Source: an uncultured Atopobium sp. (lineage in GTDB: Bacteria; Actinomycetota; Coriobacteriia; Coriobacteriales; Atopobiaceae). Taken from it: DNA of 6,723 bases. The translations under genes were made by a program, and so were the position numbers. Positions 6,359 through 6,723 of this stretch are shown here, piece after piece (position 1 is the first letter of the stretch; every line of letters starts with the position of its first letter). Location of the stretch: positions 1 to 6,723 of the forward strand of contig CAKAPZ010000054.1 in NCBI GenBank assembly GCA_916720015.1, read 5' to 3'. The notes under the pieces were generated by a model, which made no database searches, was not told where the DNA came from, and saw nothing but the letters and a program-made list of their open reading frames with translations.

Positions 6359-6723
6359 ATGCAGGTTTCTGATAGAAATAAAAACACACGCAGCATCACC
6401 GTTCTTGCTGTTGTTTGCTTCATTTTGCAAATTATGCTTACACCACAGGTTTCTTTTGGTGGGGGAGTCATCAATTTTGCACTGATTTTCTCGGCAGCTA
6501 TTGCCCTAAGGTATGGCGGTAAAACCGGCGTGGTAAGCGGCTTTATGGCAGGTCTAATCTATGATCTGACTTCTGCCAATCCCATTGGCCTCATGGCACT
6601 CTTGCTTGTAGTGAGCTCTTATTTCATGGGCCAAGAGGTGAGGGACAGAATTTCTGGCAATTTTGGTTCCTCTATGGGTTTTGTGGCGCTTCAGACCTTT
6701 GGCGTTACCTTTATGTACCAGCT
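6359..6723 (+). CDS. mreD: Rod-shape-determining membrane protein MreD, 3' truncated by the window
   Basis: The frame opens at ATG 6359 and stays open to the window edge, giving 121 visible residues plus two bases. A G-rich ribosome site (AGGGGG, 6349-6354) lies 4 nt upstream. A second ATG at 6355 runs into a stop after five codons and is not used. The product is highly hydrophobic, with helices at about 12-28, 36-51, 57-69 and 75-90. The GFMAGLIYDLTSANPIGLMALLL stretch (about 61-83) is the recognisable MreD signature, a GLxxDxxS...P.GL.AL pattern. MreD is a polytopic partner of MreC in the elongation complex and resembles the S-component fold of ECF transporters. Position right after mreC confirms the call. 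The total length is unknown, but families are usually about 160-190 residues, so roughly a third is missing. Confidence 0.93.
   Translation, partial: MQVSDRNKNTRSITVLAVVCFILQIMLTPQVSFGGGVINFALIFSAAIALRYGGKTGVVSGFMAGLIYDLTSANPIGLMALLLVVSSYFMGQEVRDRISGNFGSSMGFVALQTFGVTFMYQ

Noticed and set aside
6141..6485. Plus-strand 114-codon open frame across the mreC-mreD junction
   Set aside because: It is in a different frame from both mreC and mreD, both of which are well supported, and its translation is low-complexity shadow sequence.

Overview
The window is about 6.7 kb with a moderate G+C content (estimated by eye). It is densely packed and every gene lies on the + strand. It reads as a chromosomal housekeeping segment, not a mobile or accessory region. 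Three things suggest a low-to-mid G+C actinobacterium of the Coriobacteriia (Atopobium/Lancefieldella/Olsenella type): a CtpE-like P-type ATPase, a zinc-ribbon membrane protein, and a cyclophilin plus TPR protein directly before mreBCD. The taxonomic call is inference from protein character and codon use, not from a database match.

Layout. Positions 1-873 hold the C-terminal part of a P-type cation-transporting ATPase. It is followed after 33 nt by a 373-aa membrane protein with two N-terminal zinc ribbons (907-2028). A 138-nt gap (2029-2166) carries the best promoter candidate of the window and a pyrimidine-rich leader. It leads into a cyclophilin-type peptidyl-prolyl isomerase (2167-2706) and, 31 nt later, a TPR/transmembrane protein that most likely starts at a GTG (2738-4141). 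A 70-nt gap with a small hairpin precedes mreB (4212-5255). mreC (5258-6349) begins 2 nt after the mreB stop. mreD starts at 6359 and runs off the right edge. No stretch above 300 nt lacks a gene. I see no tRNA, rRNA, CRISPR array or insertion sequence.

How the genes may work together. MreB, MreC and MreD are the core of the cell-elongation machinery: cytoplasmic actin-like filament, bitopic scaffold and polytopic membrane partner. The two unnamed membrane proteins upstream share one design: a cytoplasmic interaction or metal-binding domain, a single membrane helix, and an extracytoplasmic C-terminal domain. The TPR protein lies between the cyclophilin and mreB and has a Ser/Asn/Gly/Thr-rich outer tail similar in composition to the MreC tail. 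That makes it a reasonable candidate accessory factor of wall growth, but this rests only on position and topology.

Nothing here proves a new system. The observations most worth a second look are the TPR-TM protein next to mreBCD, the synonymously diverged 11-residue tail repeat, the atypical translation signals of mreB and mreC, and the altered active-site positions of the cyclophilin.
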